Positions 1 to 9,087 of a stretch of DNA of 38,668 bases are shown here, one piece after another. The first letter of the stretch is position 1; the number at the start of each line of letters is the position of its first letter. Both the position numbers and the translations under genes were made by a program. This stretch comes from Alphaproteobacteria bacterium (lineage in GTDB: Bacteria; Pseudomonadota; Alphaproteobacteria; Caedimonadales; UBA1908): positions 1 through 38,668 of the forward strand of contig JAJTHL010000011.1 of the NCBI GenBank assembly GCA_021298595.1, read 5' to 3'. The notes below the pieces were generated by a model, which was given only the letters and a program-made list of their open reading frames with translations, was not told the origin of the DNA and searched no databases.

Positions 1-1560
1 CGGGCCATCGAACACGCTGACGTGCATTCTGATGACATGTTCAAAGGCCTGTCCCACGATATCACAGTCTTTCTTTTAAAAGAGGAGGTCACGCGTCCAG
101 ACGGCGGCCCTGTGGCTTGTCCTTTGGGCGACCTTGACTATGATCAGGCCCTGCCCTCGCCTGATCAGCCGCTTTTTGCCCATACCCTCAGTCAGTCCCC
201 CTTCATCCGGCTGGGAAATTTTCACCAAACATATAGCAATACTGATTTTTCATCGCTCTACGGCAAAGTCAGACTGTCTAACTATTACTTTACACCGAAG
301 CCAACAGGTGAAAACTGGGAAGAAAATTTTGATTTTAATTATGGCTCTGCCGCACTTAGGGTCACCCACGATTATCATAACCCAGACCCCACGTTAATGC
401 TGCCAATTGGCGGGGATAGCGGATCAGCTTGTTACGTCCGTCTTAAAAGCGGCGGGTACGCCCTAATTGGTGCCATGGCCAGGACAGATGATTCTGATAC
501 TAATCCCATGGGTGGTGGAGGGCATTACAGCCCCACGGCGAAGAATATCCCCTGGCTGCGGGACATTGAAGACAAACTAATTGCCGAAGGACAACTTGAT
601 GCGTGGCACCGATTTGAGGTCGCGACCCAAGACCAGTGGGAGTTTGGAGATCACACACCGGTTGACCTTATCCCTGCCCCAAGACGCACCACGCCCATGG
701 GGTATCTTGCTTTGAATCCAGACCTGATGGCTTTGTGGGCAAATCTGCCCTTTCAAGAGGCTCTGGCTAAAGCCGAGTGGCACCTAAGTAACTTTGCCGT
801 GGGAGACTCAAGGCGCGTGTACCTTAGTCAAGGCGACGGTGACCTTTCCCTTGGCACTGAAGACACTTTAAATGCCGCCGTTTATTTGGCCTTTAACAAC
901 GATTTGCAAGACGTTTTCGGAAGAGAGTCGACACTAAAAGGGGCCCTTGACGCCGCCGCAAGACATTTTGAGACCAGCGGCAGGAAGGAGAAACGCACGT
1001 TTATGATCAGCAATACGAAACACCGACCTGATATCGTCACGTTGCCCGATATGTTCTTTCCGCAAACTTATCTGCACCTCAATCCAGATGTTCAAGAGGC
1101 AGCAGACCGTCAAGGCATCGATGCCCATACGTTTGCAAAATGGCACTATCGTTACTTTGGTTTCAAAGAAGAAGGAAGACGCTACATTCTTGAGACGCCT
1201 GGTGACTTTTGGAGCAATCTGTTGATGTATGTGGCGCTTCACCGCGACCTAAAAGAGCATATGGCTAGGAAAGACTACCTAGCAACAAGACGTGAAGCTC
1301 GGCTGCATTACTTGACGAGGGGGTTTATGGAAAAACGCCCCTACAGTTACAACGGCGTTGAAAAGATTGCCCCGACGGGCTTCCCCTTTGTCGTGCCAGA
1401 AGATTTTGACGCCGCCCTTTATCTTGCCCTCCACCCTGATATCGCTGAGCAATTTGACGAAGAAAGCGGGGGAACCATGGATTACGAGACGCTGGTAAAA
1501 AAAGCAGAAGAACACTATCGCACTTGGGGCGGTCCAGTGGAGGGGCGGCGCTACCGATAA
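1..1560 (+). CDS. Trypsin-like serine protease with five C-terminal tandem repeats (5' end outside window)
   Basis: The frame is open from base 1, so the N terminus lies outside the window; a GTG at 22 is in frame but is probably internal. Numbering from that GTG, SHDITVFLL at about 11-19 resembles the S1-family catalytic-Asp segment (Asp13), and GGDSGSA places the nucleophile at Ser133. The catalytic His would be upstream and cannot be seen. From about residue 226 to the end there are five degenerate repeats of 43-49 residues, near 226-268, 284-328, 347-389, 401-443 and 464-512. Each has the pattern YLaLnPDl...(A)..HY...G..EgRRY. Similar 'NPDV...HY...G..EGR' units occur in secreted alphaproteobacterial proteins; that comparison is from memory. 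The protein is probably secreted, with the repeats serving for binding or anchoring, which is inference. The protease call is fairly firm; the substrate is unknown. Confidence 0.75.
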   Translation, partial: RAIEHADVHSDDMFKGLSHDITVFLLKEEVTRPDGGPVACPLGDLDYDQALPSPDQPLFAHTLSQSPFIRLGNFHQTYSNTDFSSLYGKVRLSNYYFTPKPTGENWEENFDFNYGSAALRVTHDYHNPDPTLMLPIGGDSGSACYVRLKSGGYALIGAMARTDDSDTNPMGGGGHYSPTAKNIPWLRDIEDKLIAEGQLDAWHRFEVATQDQWEFGDHTPVDLIPAPRRTTPMGYLALNPDLMALWANLPFQEALAKAEWHLSNFAVGDSRRVYLSQGDGDLSLGTEDTLNAAVYLAFNNDLQDVFGRESTLKGALDAAARHFETSGRKEKRTFMISNTKHRPDIVTLPDMFFPQTYLHLNPDVQEAADRQGIDAHTFAKWHYRYFGFKEEGRRYILETPGDFWSNLLMYVALHRDLKEHMARKDYLATRREARLHYLTRGFMEKRPYSYNGVEKIAPTGFPFVVPEDFDAALYLALHPDIAEQFDEESGGTMDYETLVKKAEEHYRTWGGPVEGRRYR

Positions 1561-1575
1561 ATGAGGCATCTCACA

Positions 1576-1601
1576 GCGTGGAGGCCGTAAGGCATCCACG
1601 C
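1576..1601. terminator. Hairpin between convergent genes, likely terminator
   Basis: GCGTGGA at 1576-1582 pairs with TCCACGC at 1595-1601. An inner GCC/GGC stem closes a GTAA tetraloop, with one G·A mismatch between the two stems. The hairpin lies in the 56-nt gap between the convergent protease gene and the DUF1467 gene, and a moderately T-rich stretch follows on the + strand. It probably terminates the protease transcript and possibly the long complex I transcript from the other side. Confidence 0.55.
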
Positions 1602-1616
1602 CTATGCTTATTTTAG

Positions 1617-1841
1617 TCACCCATAGACGTAATGGGTCATTATCACATGGGTGATGGCCCACAGGACTATTGCGATGATGGTGGTCATCATAAATTTAAA
1701 CGCAAGGCGCGGTTGAAGGGGGGCGCTTCTTGCGTGGCCCACTTCTGGGTTCGGATCCGCCTCAGCGCCCCAAGGAAGCACCGCAAAAAGCACAATCCAC
1801 CACAAACAAAAAAACACCACAATATCGGATAATAGTGACAT
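1617..1841 (-). CDS. DUF1467 family small membrane protein
   Basis: This 74-residue protein has two hydrophobic segments (about 5-23 and 50-70). The N-terminal pattern, an aromatic-rich helix with WWIVLFAVLPWG followed by a short hydrophilic linker and PRL..K, matches the DUF1467 family found next to rnj and proS in many alphaproteobacteria. Its function is unknown. The ATG at 1841 is preceded by AAGGA at a good distance (AAGGATAAAGAT-ATG). It lies 14 nt after the lysophospholipase-like gene and is the last gene of the complex I transcription unit before the hairpin at 1576-1601. The family call rests on motif recall and gene order. Confidence 0.7.
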   Translation of the reverse strand: MSLLSDIVVFFCLWWIVLFAVLPWGAEADPNPEVGHARSAPLQPRLAFKFMMTTIIAIVLWAITHVIMTHYVYG

Positions 1842-1855
1842 ATCTTTATCCTTTT

Positions 1856-2857
1856 TTAGGAAAGCCCTTCTTCCACTGATTTCGCAAAAGTATCCACGTG
1901 GGCCAAAAAGAGATCTCTGATTTCGTCAGTCTCTAAGGGGATATTATGAAAAGCCTTGGGGTAAAGTTTATATCGACAGTGGGGAATCAGTGCACAAGTT
2001 TCGCGGTCGCGCTGGGTGTCCACCACACGATCAAGACCGGCCGAAATAAAAAGCATAGGCTCTTTAATGGTTGCAAGATATGCCGGGTTATTTGTTTTAT
2101 CCATAGACTCGTATGCTGCGTAGACCCATCCAAAGGTGGGCCCCCCCGTTACAAAGTGGGGATGAGCCCTCATGGTTTGTTGCATTTGGTCGAATCTCTT
2201 GGGATCTTGAGTTTCCTTGTTGAGGGTAAAGACAGCTTTTTTAGGATCATAGTCCCCGTACCCAAAAGCGTACATTTTCCCAGCCCCCATATAATGGGCA
2301 AAAGCGCTTAAGAATCTTGCCACAACCTTAGGATAGGGCTTTGTCACGACATCGATCATGGGGGATACCAAAATAACGCCGTCCACCATACCAGGGTGTT
2401 CTTTCACATAACGAAGAGCCAAATGCCCGCCCATTGAAACGCCTAAAAGAACCACTTTTGAGGAGGCCCTGGGCTTGACATGGCGCTGCATATACTCGTG
2501 GAAGCTTGTTAGATACGTATAAAAATCATCTATATAACCCTTTTGAGAATTGGCGATGAGACGCGTGGAGCCGCCTTGACCAATCCAGTCAAAAGTTTCG
2601 ACATCAAAGCCAAGCTTTGCAAGGCTTTCCATGACTTCCTTGTTTTTTTCCACAAAGGACGCCCTGCCCTGCATAAAGACGATGGTCGTTTGACGATGTT
2701 TGAGGGGAGCCCCTTTCCAGCTGGCGATCCGAAGTTTAGCGCCGCTTTCAAGGGTCATATGGGCAAAGTAAGGGGGAAGCACGTCGGCGTGCCCGGCCCC
2801 TAGCCCCAGCATGCACGCCAGAACCAAAAGCCCCCCTCTTTGCCACCTTTTTTTCAT
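1856..2857 (-). CDS. Secreted alpha/beta hydrolase, lysophospholipase (PldB)-like
   Basis: The 333-residue protein starts with a signal peptide (MKKRWQRGG, then a hydrophobic core to about residue 24, AGHA). It shows the serine-hydrolase elbow GVSMGG with the nucleophile at Ser141. Candidate catalytic Asp and His lie in AGLDRVVDT and KAFHNI near the C terminus. FDWIGQGGS is typical of the S33/monoglyceride-lipase type of alpha/beta hydrolase, which includes PldB lysophospholipases. It probably hydrolyses lysophospholipids or monoacylglycerols in the periplasm; the exact substrate cannot be read from the sequence. It sits 29 nt after rnj and 14 nt before the DUF1467 gene, so it is probably cotranscribed with both. 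Confidence 0.75.
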   Translation of the reverse strand: MKKRWQRGGLLVLACMLGLGAGHADVLPPYFAHMTLESGAKLRIASWKGAPLKHRQTTIVFMQGRASFVEKNKEVMESLAKLGFDVETFDWIGQGGSTRLIANSQKGYIDDFYTYLTSFHEYMQRHVKPRASSKVVLLGVSMGGHLALRYVKEHPGMVDGVILVSPMIDVVTKPYPKVVARFLSAFAHYMGAGKMYAFGYGDYDPKKAVFTLNKETQDPKRFDQMQQTMRAHPHFVTGGPTFGWVYAAYESMDKTNNPAYLATIKEPMLFISAGLDRVVDTQRDRETCALIPHCRYKLYPKAFHNIPLETDEIRDLFLAHVDTFAKSVEEGLS

Positions 2858-2886
2858 CTCTTATGCTCCGTTGTATTTTTCCTCTA

Positions 2887-4545
2887 TTATGAAAAAAATA
2901 TATGAGACATTACAAGTGGTTTCTTACCCTTAAAGGCTTGAAGAGCCCGGCGCACCGTCACACTAATGAGCTCTTTCAGGGTGGCCTCGTTGGTAAGCTT
3001 CTCAGTGGGTGTGACATCCACAAGCATCTCTAAGTTATCAAGAATTTCTTGCCTTACGCGCGCTTCGACCTCTCGCTCCACAACACCTAAAAGGCTTATT
3101 TGAGGAGGCTCTTTAAGGCGTCCTTTCACAAGGCGCACACTGATACTGACAACGCCCGCACTTGCAAGTTTTTGACGCTCTTTCACCATGGGACCTGTGT
3201 TGGGCACAAGTTCCATCCCGTCAAGGGCAAGGCGACCCCAGGTCACTTCGTCTACAACGCCCGCACGCTCGGCGTTTACTGCCAAAATATCACCGTTTCG
3301 TGGCACAAGGGCTTGGGGAATCCCACATTTTAGACCAAATTTGGCTTGCTCGCGCATGTGAGTATTTTCGCCATGCACAGGAATCAAAATTTGGGGACGC
3401 ACCCAGGTGTACATGTCTTTCAAATCGCCGCGAGACGGATGTCCTGACACGTGAATGTGTGCATCCCTATCGGTTATCAAAATAATATCCCGCTGGGTCA
3501 AGGCTTCTTGGACACTTTTTATTTGCCCTTCGTTACCAGGAATACGCCTTGAGGAAAAAATAACCGTATCTCCTTCTTCCAATTTTACGTGAGGGTGTTG
3601 ACGCGCTGCGATGCGTGCAAGAGCTGCTCTTGGCTCTCCCTGGGACCCTGTACATACTAAAAGGAGCTCATCGCGCGGAATGCTTTTCACCTCTTCTTCT
3701 TTTAGAAGAAGGTCCGTTTTGATGTAACCACACGCGCGCGCCGCCTCTAGCATGCGGTGCAAAGATCTGCCCACAAGAGCCACGCGGCGCCCTGTTTGGG
3801 CGGCCGCCTCAAAGGCGGTGGCAAGGCGCGCCACGTTGCTGGCAAAACACGCCACAACCACACGGCCTTTTTGCTTTTTAATCAGAGGGATCATATGCTT
3901 GCGTACTTCGGCTTCGGATCCTGTATGCCCTTTTTCAAAGACGTTGGTTGAATCGCACACAAGGGCCAGCACCCCTTCATCGCCAAGCTTTTGAAGGGCA
4001 GCAACGTCTGTCCTTTGCCCTATCAAAGGATCTTCGTCGATCTTCCAATCACCTGTGTGCACAACAACACCCGCTCCCGTCTTAATCACAAGGGCGTTGG
4101 GCTCGGGGATCGAATGGGTTAAGGAAATATATTGGAGGGAAAAAGGACCCAGCTCAAAAGAGCCGCCTAAGGGAATTTCGTGCAGGGTGACCTCTTTTAA
4201 AATACCAGCCTCTTTGAGTTTTGCGCGTACAAGGGCGGCTGTAAAAGGGGTTGCATAGATCGGACATCTTAGGCGGGTCCATAAGTACGGCACTGCCCCA
4301 ATGTGATCCTCGTGGGCATGGGTCAGGACAAGACCCACCAAATCCTTTTTATTTTCGACGATAAAGGCCGGATCAGGCATCAAGACTTCAAGGCCTAAAT
4401 CTTGGGTAAACGTCACGCCCAAATCGACCATGAGCCATTTACCACCATAGCCGTAAAGATTGAGATTCATCCCAATCTCGCCAGCCCCCCCTAAGGGTAA
4501 AAAGAGTAACTCTTCGGGGTTATACTGCTTTGTATTGTTCCTCAT
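2887..4545 (-). CDS. rnj: Ribonuclease J
   Basis: The 552-residue protein is a metallo-beta-lactamase/beta-CASP ribonuclease. The N terminus LFLPLGGAGEIGMNLNLYG is characteristic of RNase J. The zinc-binding HAHEDH motif is at 76-81, and later motifs include VVHTGDWKID, CTGSQGEP and HVSGH. The enzyme degrades and matures RNA by 5'-to-3' exonuclease and endonuclease activity in the cytoplasm, and is the usual alphaproteobacterial counterpart to 5' RNA-decay factors. Its start lies inside coaX: the ATG at 4545 is 26 nt upstream of the coaX stop, which suggests translational coupling. No strong Shine-Dalgarno sequence precedes it. Length is normal for the family. Confidence 0.95.
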   Translation of the reverse strand: MRNNTKQYNPEELLFLPLGGAGEIGMNLNLYGYGGKWLMVDLGVTFTQDLGLEVLMPDPAFIVENKKDLVGLVLTHAHEDHIGAVPYLWTRLRCPIYATPFTAALVRAKLKEAGILKEVTLHEIPLGGSFELGPFSLQYISLTHSIPEPNALVIKTGAGVVVHTGDWKIDEDPLIGQRTDVAALQKLGDEGVLALVCDSTNVFEKGHTGSEAEVRKHMIPLIKKQKGRVVVACFASNVARLATAFEAAAQTGRRVALVGRSLHRMLEAARACGYIKTDLLLKEEEVKSIPRDELLLVCTGSQGEPRAALARIAARQHPHVKLEEGDTVIFSSRRIPGNEGQIKSVQEALTQRDIILITDRDAHIHVSGHPSRGDLKDMYTWVRPQILIPVHGENTHMREQAKFGLKCGIPQALVPRNGDILAVNAERAGVVDEVTWGRLALDGMELVPNTGPMVKERQKLASAGVVSISVRLVKGRLKEPPQISLLGVVEREVEARVRQEILDNLEMLVDVTPTEKLTNEATLKELISVTVRRALQAFKGKKPLVMSHIFFS

Positions 4546-5341
4546 AAAACTTAATTAATCCTTTCTCGCATAGATAAGCGTAAATCACTTTTAATCCCTT
4601 CAACGTCAAATCGGGATCATACATCTCAATCATGGGAATTTCATGGGCAAACAGGTGTCCCATTCCGCCTGTTGCGATAACTTTGACAGGGCGCTGGAAT
4701 CCTGATTCGCGTTGAGCGCGGGTGAGAAGTCCTTCCACAAGGCTGACATAGCCCCAAAAGAGTCCTGAGCGAACGGAATCAACGGTATTTGTCCCCACAA
4801 CCTTGGTTGGTTTTTTAAGGGATAAACGAGGAAGACCCGCCGCCGCTTTGAAAAGGGCGTCTGCGGACAAATTCATTCCTGGTGCAATGGCAACACCGCA
4901 AAAATTTCCTTGGTCATCAACCTTTGTCACGGTGGTTGCCGTCCCAAAATCCACGACAAAAACTGGGCCCGGTCCGTAAAGCGTATGGGCGGCGTAAGCA
5001 TTGACCATCAGATCAGCGCCCTCTTCACCCGGATGATCAATAAGCGCCTTGTTGGGAAAGGGAGAGGCTCCTGTGCCCAACATCAAAAAGCGGTCTTTGA
5101 AATTGCGTTCACCTACGCACGTAAAGGCTTCGGATATTTCTGGGACGACGGAGCAAACCACAAAGGCTTCTAAACGCTCGAAGGATTGTCCAATGGCTTG
5201 AAGGGCTTGGGATAATAAGAGCTGCCATTCATCGGCAGGGCGTTGGCGCAGGCTTGCAAAACGCCACACATGAAGGAGCGCGTTCTTTTCAAAAAGCGCC
5301 ACACAGACATTGGTATTTCCAATATCAGCAACCAAAATCAT
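4520..5341 (-). CDS. coaX: Type III pantothenate kinase
   Basis: CoaX phosphorylates pantothenate in the first step of coenzyme A synthesis. The 273-residue ASKHA-fold protein has the phosphate-binding ADIGNTNV near residue 6, DFGTATT at 131-137, and the family segments APGM and ATGGMGHL. It overlaps birA by 4 nt (ATGA) upstream and rnj by 26 nt downstream, so it sits within a coupled gene set. One oddity: the usual GADR motif reads GADL here (about 108-111), so the Arg next to the conserved Asp is Leu. The other motifs are intact, so I take the gene to be functional. Confidence 0.93.
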   Translation of the reverse strand: MILVADIGNTNVCVALFEKNALLHVWRFASLRQRPADEWQLLLSQALQAIGQSFERLEAFVVCSVVPEISEAFTCVGERNFKDRFLMLGTGASPFPNKALIDHPGEEGADLMVNAYAAHTLYGPGPVFVVDFGTATTVTKVDDQGNFCGVAIAPGMNLSADALFKAAAGLPRLSLKKPTKVVGTNTVDSVRSGLFWGYVSLVEGLLTRAQRESGFQRPVKVIATGGMGHLFAHEIPMIEMYDPDLTLKGLKVIYAYLCEKGLIKFYEEQYKAV

Positions 5342-6084
5342 GGTGTTTCTCCTTTTGGTTCTAAAAAGACGTCTGCTGCTGTCATAATAAGATCCGTTCC
5401 ATCCCTCTTCTTTAGCAAGAGCCTGCCCTGAAGATCAAGGTCCACAAACGATCCATATATCTCTTCAGTTCCTTGCCTAACCACAAGGGGGGTTCCAGGA
5501 GGGTGCGCAAGGGAAAGCCACTGGGGACGCAGCGCTGAAAAGCCTTTTTGAACCCATACATCGTAAGTCTCACTCAAATTAACAAGAAATGTGTCACGAA
5601 GATCCGCAAGAGACGGACACGGATCTAAAATATCCGCAAGACAAACCGTTTTGGTTTCTAAAAAAGTTGGTCTTGCTTCTACATTCAGGCCGACGCCTGC
5701 AATAGCCCACATCTGGTCTGTACGCGGATCTGTATAGCTTTCCACCAAAAGTCCCGCCAGTTTTTGACCATTATAGAGGAGATCGTTGGGCCATTTTAGA
5801 TGACAAAGGTCTGAGGGAAGATAGAGTTTCAGGGTGCGCGTCAAAGCAATCCCCACGCCAAAAGCCCACTCGGGTAGGTGAGCTATGAGTCTCTCTGGCA
5901 CCCTACATCCTGGCGAGAGATAGAGGTTTCCATCTTCCGATTCCCAAACGCGCCCTCTGCGCCCTCTTCCTTGAGTTTGTATGTGAGCTTGCAAAGCAAT
6001 AAAATTATGATCTCCAAGAAGCGGTTTGATCTCATCCATGGTCGAGGTGACAACCTCTTTTTCCACGACGTACCACCGGGACAT
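5338..6084 (-). CDS. birA: Biotin--[acetyl-CoA-carboxylase] ligase, short form
   Basis: This 248-residue protein joins biotin to biotin carboxyl carrier protein. It shows the biotinyl-AMP loop as GRGRRGR near residue 40, and the KWPNDLL and KLAGLLVE segments of the catalytic domain. A C-terminal SH3-like part follows (GTEEIYGSFVDLDLQGRL). The N-terminal helix-turn-helix of the E. coli repressor is absent, so it should be an enzyme only and not a transcription repressor. The ATG is 10 nt after the nuoN stop, and its own stop overlaps coaX as ATGA. The nuoN-birA-coaX-rnj order is common in alphaproteobacteria. Confidence 0.93.
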   Translation of the reverse strand: MSRWYVVEKEVVTSTMDEIKPLLGDHNFIALQAHIQTQGRGRRGRVWESEDGNLYLSPGCRVPERLIAHLPEWAFGVGIALTRTLKLYLPSDLCHLKWPNDLLYNGQKLAGLLVESYTDPRTDQMWAIAGVGLNVEARPTFLETKTVCLADILDPCPSLADLRDTFLVNLSETYDVWVQKGFSALRPQWLSLAHPPGTPLVVRQGTEEIYGSFVDLDLQGRLLLKKRDGTDLIMTAADVFLEPKGETP

Positions 6085-6094
6085 GGGCGCTCTC

Positions 6095-7561
6095 TTAAGT
6101 CCGATAAAAGAGCGCCTGCGCCGCGCGGTGGGCAGGTTCCATCAGGACGTCAGGATAAAACAGATACGTGACCATCAAAAGAAGCGCTGTCACCATGATC
6201 AGGGTTGTGGGTTTACTTTGCCTTGGATCAAGGGTCATTCCGTCCTGGGCGTGGGGCGATGGATCAAAGTACATGACCTTGATAACCTTAAGGTAATAGG
6301 CAGCCGTGATGACACTTGCAACCACACCCACCACGGCTAAAAGATAAAATCCGGCTTCCACCACAGACAGAAAAACACTCAGTTTTGCCATAAAGCCTGC
6401 AAGGGGCGGAATGCCGGCCATGGAAAAAAGGCTGACCGTAAAAGCACCCGCCACAAGGGGCATCTCTTTGGAAAGGCCTGCCAAGTCATCAGTTTTCTCA
6501 ATGAGTTTCCCGTGACGACGAAGCGATAGAACGCACGCAAACGCGCCAATGACCATCACAAGGTAAATGGCTGCGTACACAAAAATGCTCTTGACGCCGC
6601 CAAAGGTCCCGCTCACAAGTCCCAAGGTAATAAAGCCCATGTGGGCAATGGAGCTGTAGGCCAAAAGGCGCTTGATATCCGTTTGATAAAGGGCCCCGAA
6701 CGCCCCAAACAGCATGGACAGAACACTGAGCCCCATCAAAAGGGCTTGCCACACGGCCATCTGATCCGAGAAAATCTCGTGAAGGACGCGCACCAAAAGA
6801 AAAACAGCGGCGGCTTTGGGGGCGGCGGCCAGAAACGCTGTCACCGGGGTCGGGCTTCCTTGATAGACGTCGGGCGTCCACATGTGAAGGGGGGCCAGGG
6901 ACATTTTAAAGGCAAGACCAAGTCCTAAGAATACAAGTCCCACATAAAGAAACGGCGCGACGACCTCTTCTTGGGTGGACAACGCTTGGGCAAGGCTTGC
7001 ATACTGGGTTGTGCCCGTATAGCCGTACACAAGACTTGATCCATAAAGAATAAATGCGGTCGCAAGGCTTCCGAGGATAAAGTACTTAAGGGAGGCTTCG
7101 CTTGCCAAGGGGCGGTCCTTTTGCATGGCAATCATGACGTAAAGGGGTAAGCTTTGAAGCTCAAGCCCCACAAAAAGGGCAATGAGATCATTGGCCGACA
7201 CCATGACCATCATGCCAAGGGCCGAAAACAGCATCAAAAGACCGTATTCATAGTCGGTCACATCTTCTTTGTGAAGCTGACCATAGCTCATGAGGAACAC
7301 AGAAAAGCAGGCCCCCAAAAGCAATAGTTTGGCAAACTGCGTATAACCGCTACTTAGAAACAGGCCGTAAAATGCCATTTGCTCTTGGTCGGTCGGCAGG
7401 CACAAAATAAGTAACATGGTCAGCAAAAAAGCACCCATAACAGCTTCGGGCATGTGCTTTGCCGCCTTGGGTGCAAAGACCCCCCAAAGCAACAGCACAA
7501 GCCCCGCAAACGCCAAGAAAATTTCCGGTAGCCCCGGTATGAAATCACCCAATAATGTCAT
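6095..7561 (-). CDS. nuoN: NADH-quinone oxidoreductase subunit N
   Basis: The 488-residue membrane protein is one of the three antiporter-like, proton-translocating subunits of complex I. About 14 hydrophobic segments are evident. The conserved core includes VGLELQSLPLYVM, with a Glu in TM5, and the lysine helices around SLKYFILGS and DIKRLLAYSSIAHMGF. Length is normal. The ATG at 7561 lies 17 nt inside nuoM and follows GAGG four nt upstream, as expected for a coupled operon. It is the last nuo gene; birA follows after 10 nt. Confidence 0.96.
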   Translation of the reverse strand: MTLLGDFIPGLPEIFLAFAGLVLLLWGVFAPKAAKHMPEAVMGAFLLTMLLILCLPTDQEQMAFYGLFLSSGYTQFAKLLLLGACFSVFLMSYGQLHKEDVTDYEYGLLMLFSALGMMVMVSANDLIALFVGLELQSLPLYVMIAMQKDRPLASEASLKYFILGSLATAFILYGSSLVYGYTGTTQYASLAQALSTQEEVVAPFLYVGLVFLGLGLAFKMSLAPLHMWTPDVYQGSPTPVTAFLAAAPKAAAVFLLVRVLHEIFSDQMAVWQALLMGLSVLSMLFGAFGALYQTDIKRLLAYSSIAHMGFITLGLVSGTFGGVKSIFVYAAIYLVMVIGAFACVLSLRRHGKLIEKTDDLAGLSKEMPLVAGAFTVSLFSMAGIPPLAGFMAKLSVFLSVVEAGFYLLAVVGVVASVITAAYYLKVIKVMYFDPSPHAQDGMTLDPRQSKPTTLIMVTALLLMVTYLFYPDVLMEPAHRAAQALFYRT

Positions 7562-9086
7562 GTGTCCTCATCGGTACCGCAAGTGTGTGCGGCGCTTGTT
7601 CGTGTGCATGTCCTTGTACGTAGGGGGCCAGCATCTCTTTGATGGCACCCTCACTCATTTTCAAGAGGGGGGTGGGATACACACCGAAAAAGAGGGTTAG
7701 TACCACCAAAGGATAAAGAGCGGCCTTTTCAACCCAGGTCAAATCAAGAAGCTTTTTAAGAGACTCCTTTTCCAGAGGACCAAGGACCACGCGCCCATAA
7801 AGCCACAAGCCGTAGGCAGCGCCCAAGATCACGCCAAGACCCATCCCAAAGGCCAGAAGGCCTTTGACCTGGAAGGCCGCGACCAACACCAAGACCTCTC
7901 CCACGAAGCCGCTAGTTCCTGGAAGGCCAACGCTGCCCAGGGTAAAAATGAGGAAAACCGTCGCATACAGGGGCATGAGCTTTGCAATGCCCCCGTAGGC
8001 ACCGATATCACGAGTATGAAGACGGTCATAAAGCACACCCACACACAGGAACAGGGCGGCGGACACAAAGCCGTGACTGATGACTTGATAGTACGCGCCC
8101 TGCGCGCCTTCTAAGGAAAAAGTAAAAAGGCCGCACGTGACAAATCCCATGTGGGCCACAGAAGAATACGCGATGAGTTTTTTCATGTCTTTTTGCACAA
8201 GGGCCGTCAAAGACGTGTAGACGACGGCGATGACGCTGAGGGCAAAAACGGCCGGCGCAAAATAGGTGGACGCCTGGGGAAACAGGGGCAGTGAAAAACG
8301 CATAAACCCGTACGCACCCATCTTTAGCATGACGCCAGCCAAAAGCACAGAACCCGCTGTCGGGGCTTCGACATGGGCGTCAGGAAGCCACGTATGCACA
8401 GGCCACATGGGCATCTTCACGGCAAAGGACGCAAAGAACGCAAGCCACAGCCAAAGCTGCGCGTCCCGTGCAAAGCGGTACGCCTCAACCTGCTGCAATT
8501 CTGTGGCCCCCACCTGACGATAGATGTAGATGATCGCAACCAGCATCAAGACGGACCCAAGGAGCGTGTAAAGGAAAAACTTAAGCGCTGCGTAAACACG
8601 TCTATCCCCCCCCCAAATGCCCACAATCAGGAACATGGGGATAAGAACCCCTTCAAAGAAAATATAGAAAAGGAGCAAATCAAGGGCGCAAAAGGACCCA
8701 AGCATCATGGTCTCCAGAAGGAGAAACGCGATAACGTAGGTTCTGACTTTCTTTTTAATGCTGGCCCAACTGACAAGGAGCGCTATGGGCACCAAGAGGG
8801 TTGTGAGCAACACAAGGGGCAAGGAAATACCGTCAAGACCCACTTGATAGTAGATGCCAAGACCTGGAAGCCACGCATAGCTTTCCAGCAGTTGATAGGT
8901 CGTGACCTTGTGATCAAAGTGCGCAAGCAGCACAAGACTTAAGATAAAGGTTGCCCCGCTTGATAAAAGTCCCACCGCCCACGCGTTGCGGGACATGATG
9001 TCTTCGGGCCCCCTGATGAGCAGCACCACAAGCGCCCCTACAAGGGGCAGGAAAATAACAAGGGATAATAAGGGAAGGTCGCCCAC
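7545..9086 (-). CDS. nuoM: NADH-quinone oxidoreductase subunit M
   Basis: NuoM is an antiporter-like proton channel of the membrane arm of complex I. Typical segments are FYIFFEGVLIPMFLIVG, HTWLPDAHVEAPTAGSV and DMKKLIAYSSVAHMGF. I place the start at the GTG at 9086, because an excellent AAGGAGG (9092-9098) precedes it by 5 nt and it lies immediately after the nuoL stop. An in-frame ATG at 9119 would add 11 residues and overlap nuoL, but it lacks a comparable ribosome site. This gives a 513-residue protein beginning VGDLPLLSLVIFLPLVGAL, which fits the family. Confidence 0.95.
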   Translation of the reverse strand: MGDLPLLSLVIFLPLVGALVVLLIRGPEDIMSRNAWAVGLLSSGATFILSLVLLAHFDHKVTTYQLLESYAWLPGLGIYYQVGLDGISLPLVLLTTLLVPIALLVSWASIKKKVRTYVIAFLLLETMMLGSFCALDLLLFYIFFEGVLIPMFLIVGIWGGDRRVYAALKFFLYTLLGSVLMLVAIIYIYRQVGATELQQVEAYRFARDAQLWLWLAFFASFAVKMPMWPVHTWLPDAHVEAPTAGSVLLAGVMLKMGAYGFMRFSLPLFPQASTYFAPAVFALSVIAVVYTSLTALVQKDMKKLIAYSSVAHMGFVTCGLFTFSLEGAQGAYYQVISHGFVSAALFLCVGVLYDRLHTRDIGAYGGIAKLMPLYATVFLIFTLGSVGLPGTSGFVGEVLVLVAAFQVKGLLAFGMGLGVILGAAYGLWLYGRVVLGPLEKESLKKLLDLTWVEKAALYPLVVLTLFFGVYPTPLLKMSEGAIKEMLAPYVQGHAHEQAPHTLAVPMRTHDIIG

Positions 9087-9087
9087 A

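Noticed and set aside
8373-8942. 189-codon open frame antisense to nuoM
   Set aside because: It lies wholly inside nuoM on the opposite strand, is very basic with low-complexity charged composition, has no family features, and is a by-product of the nuoM codon use.
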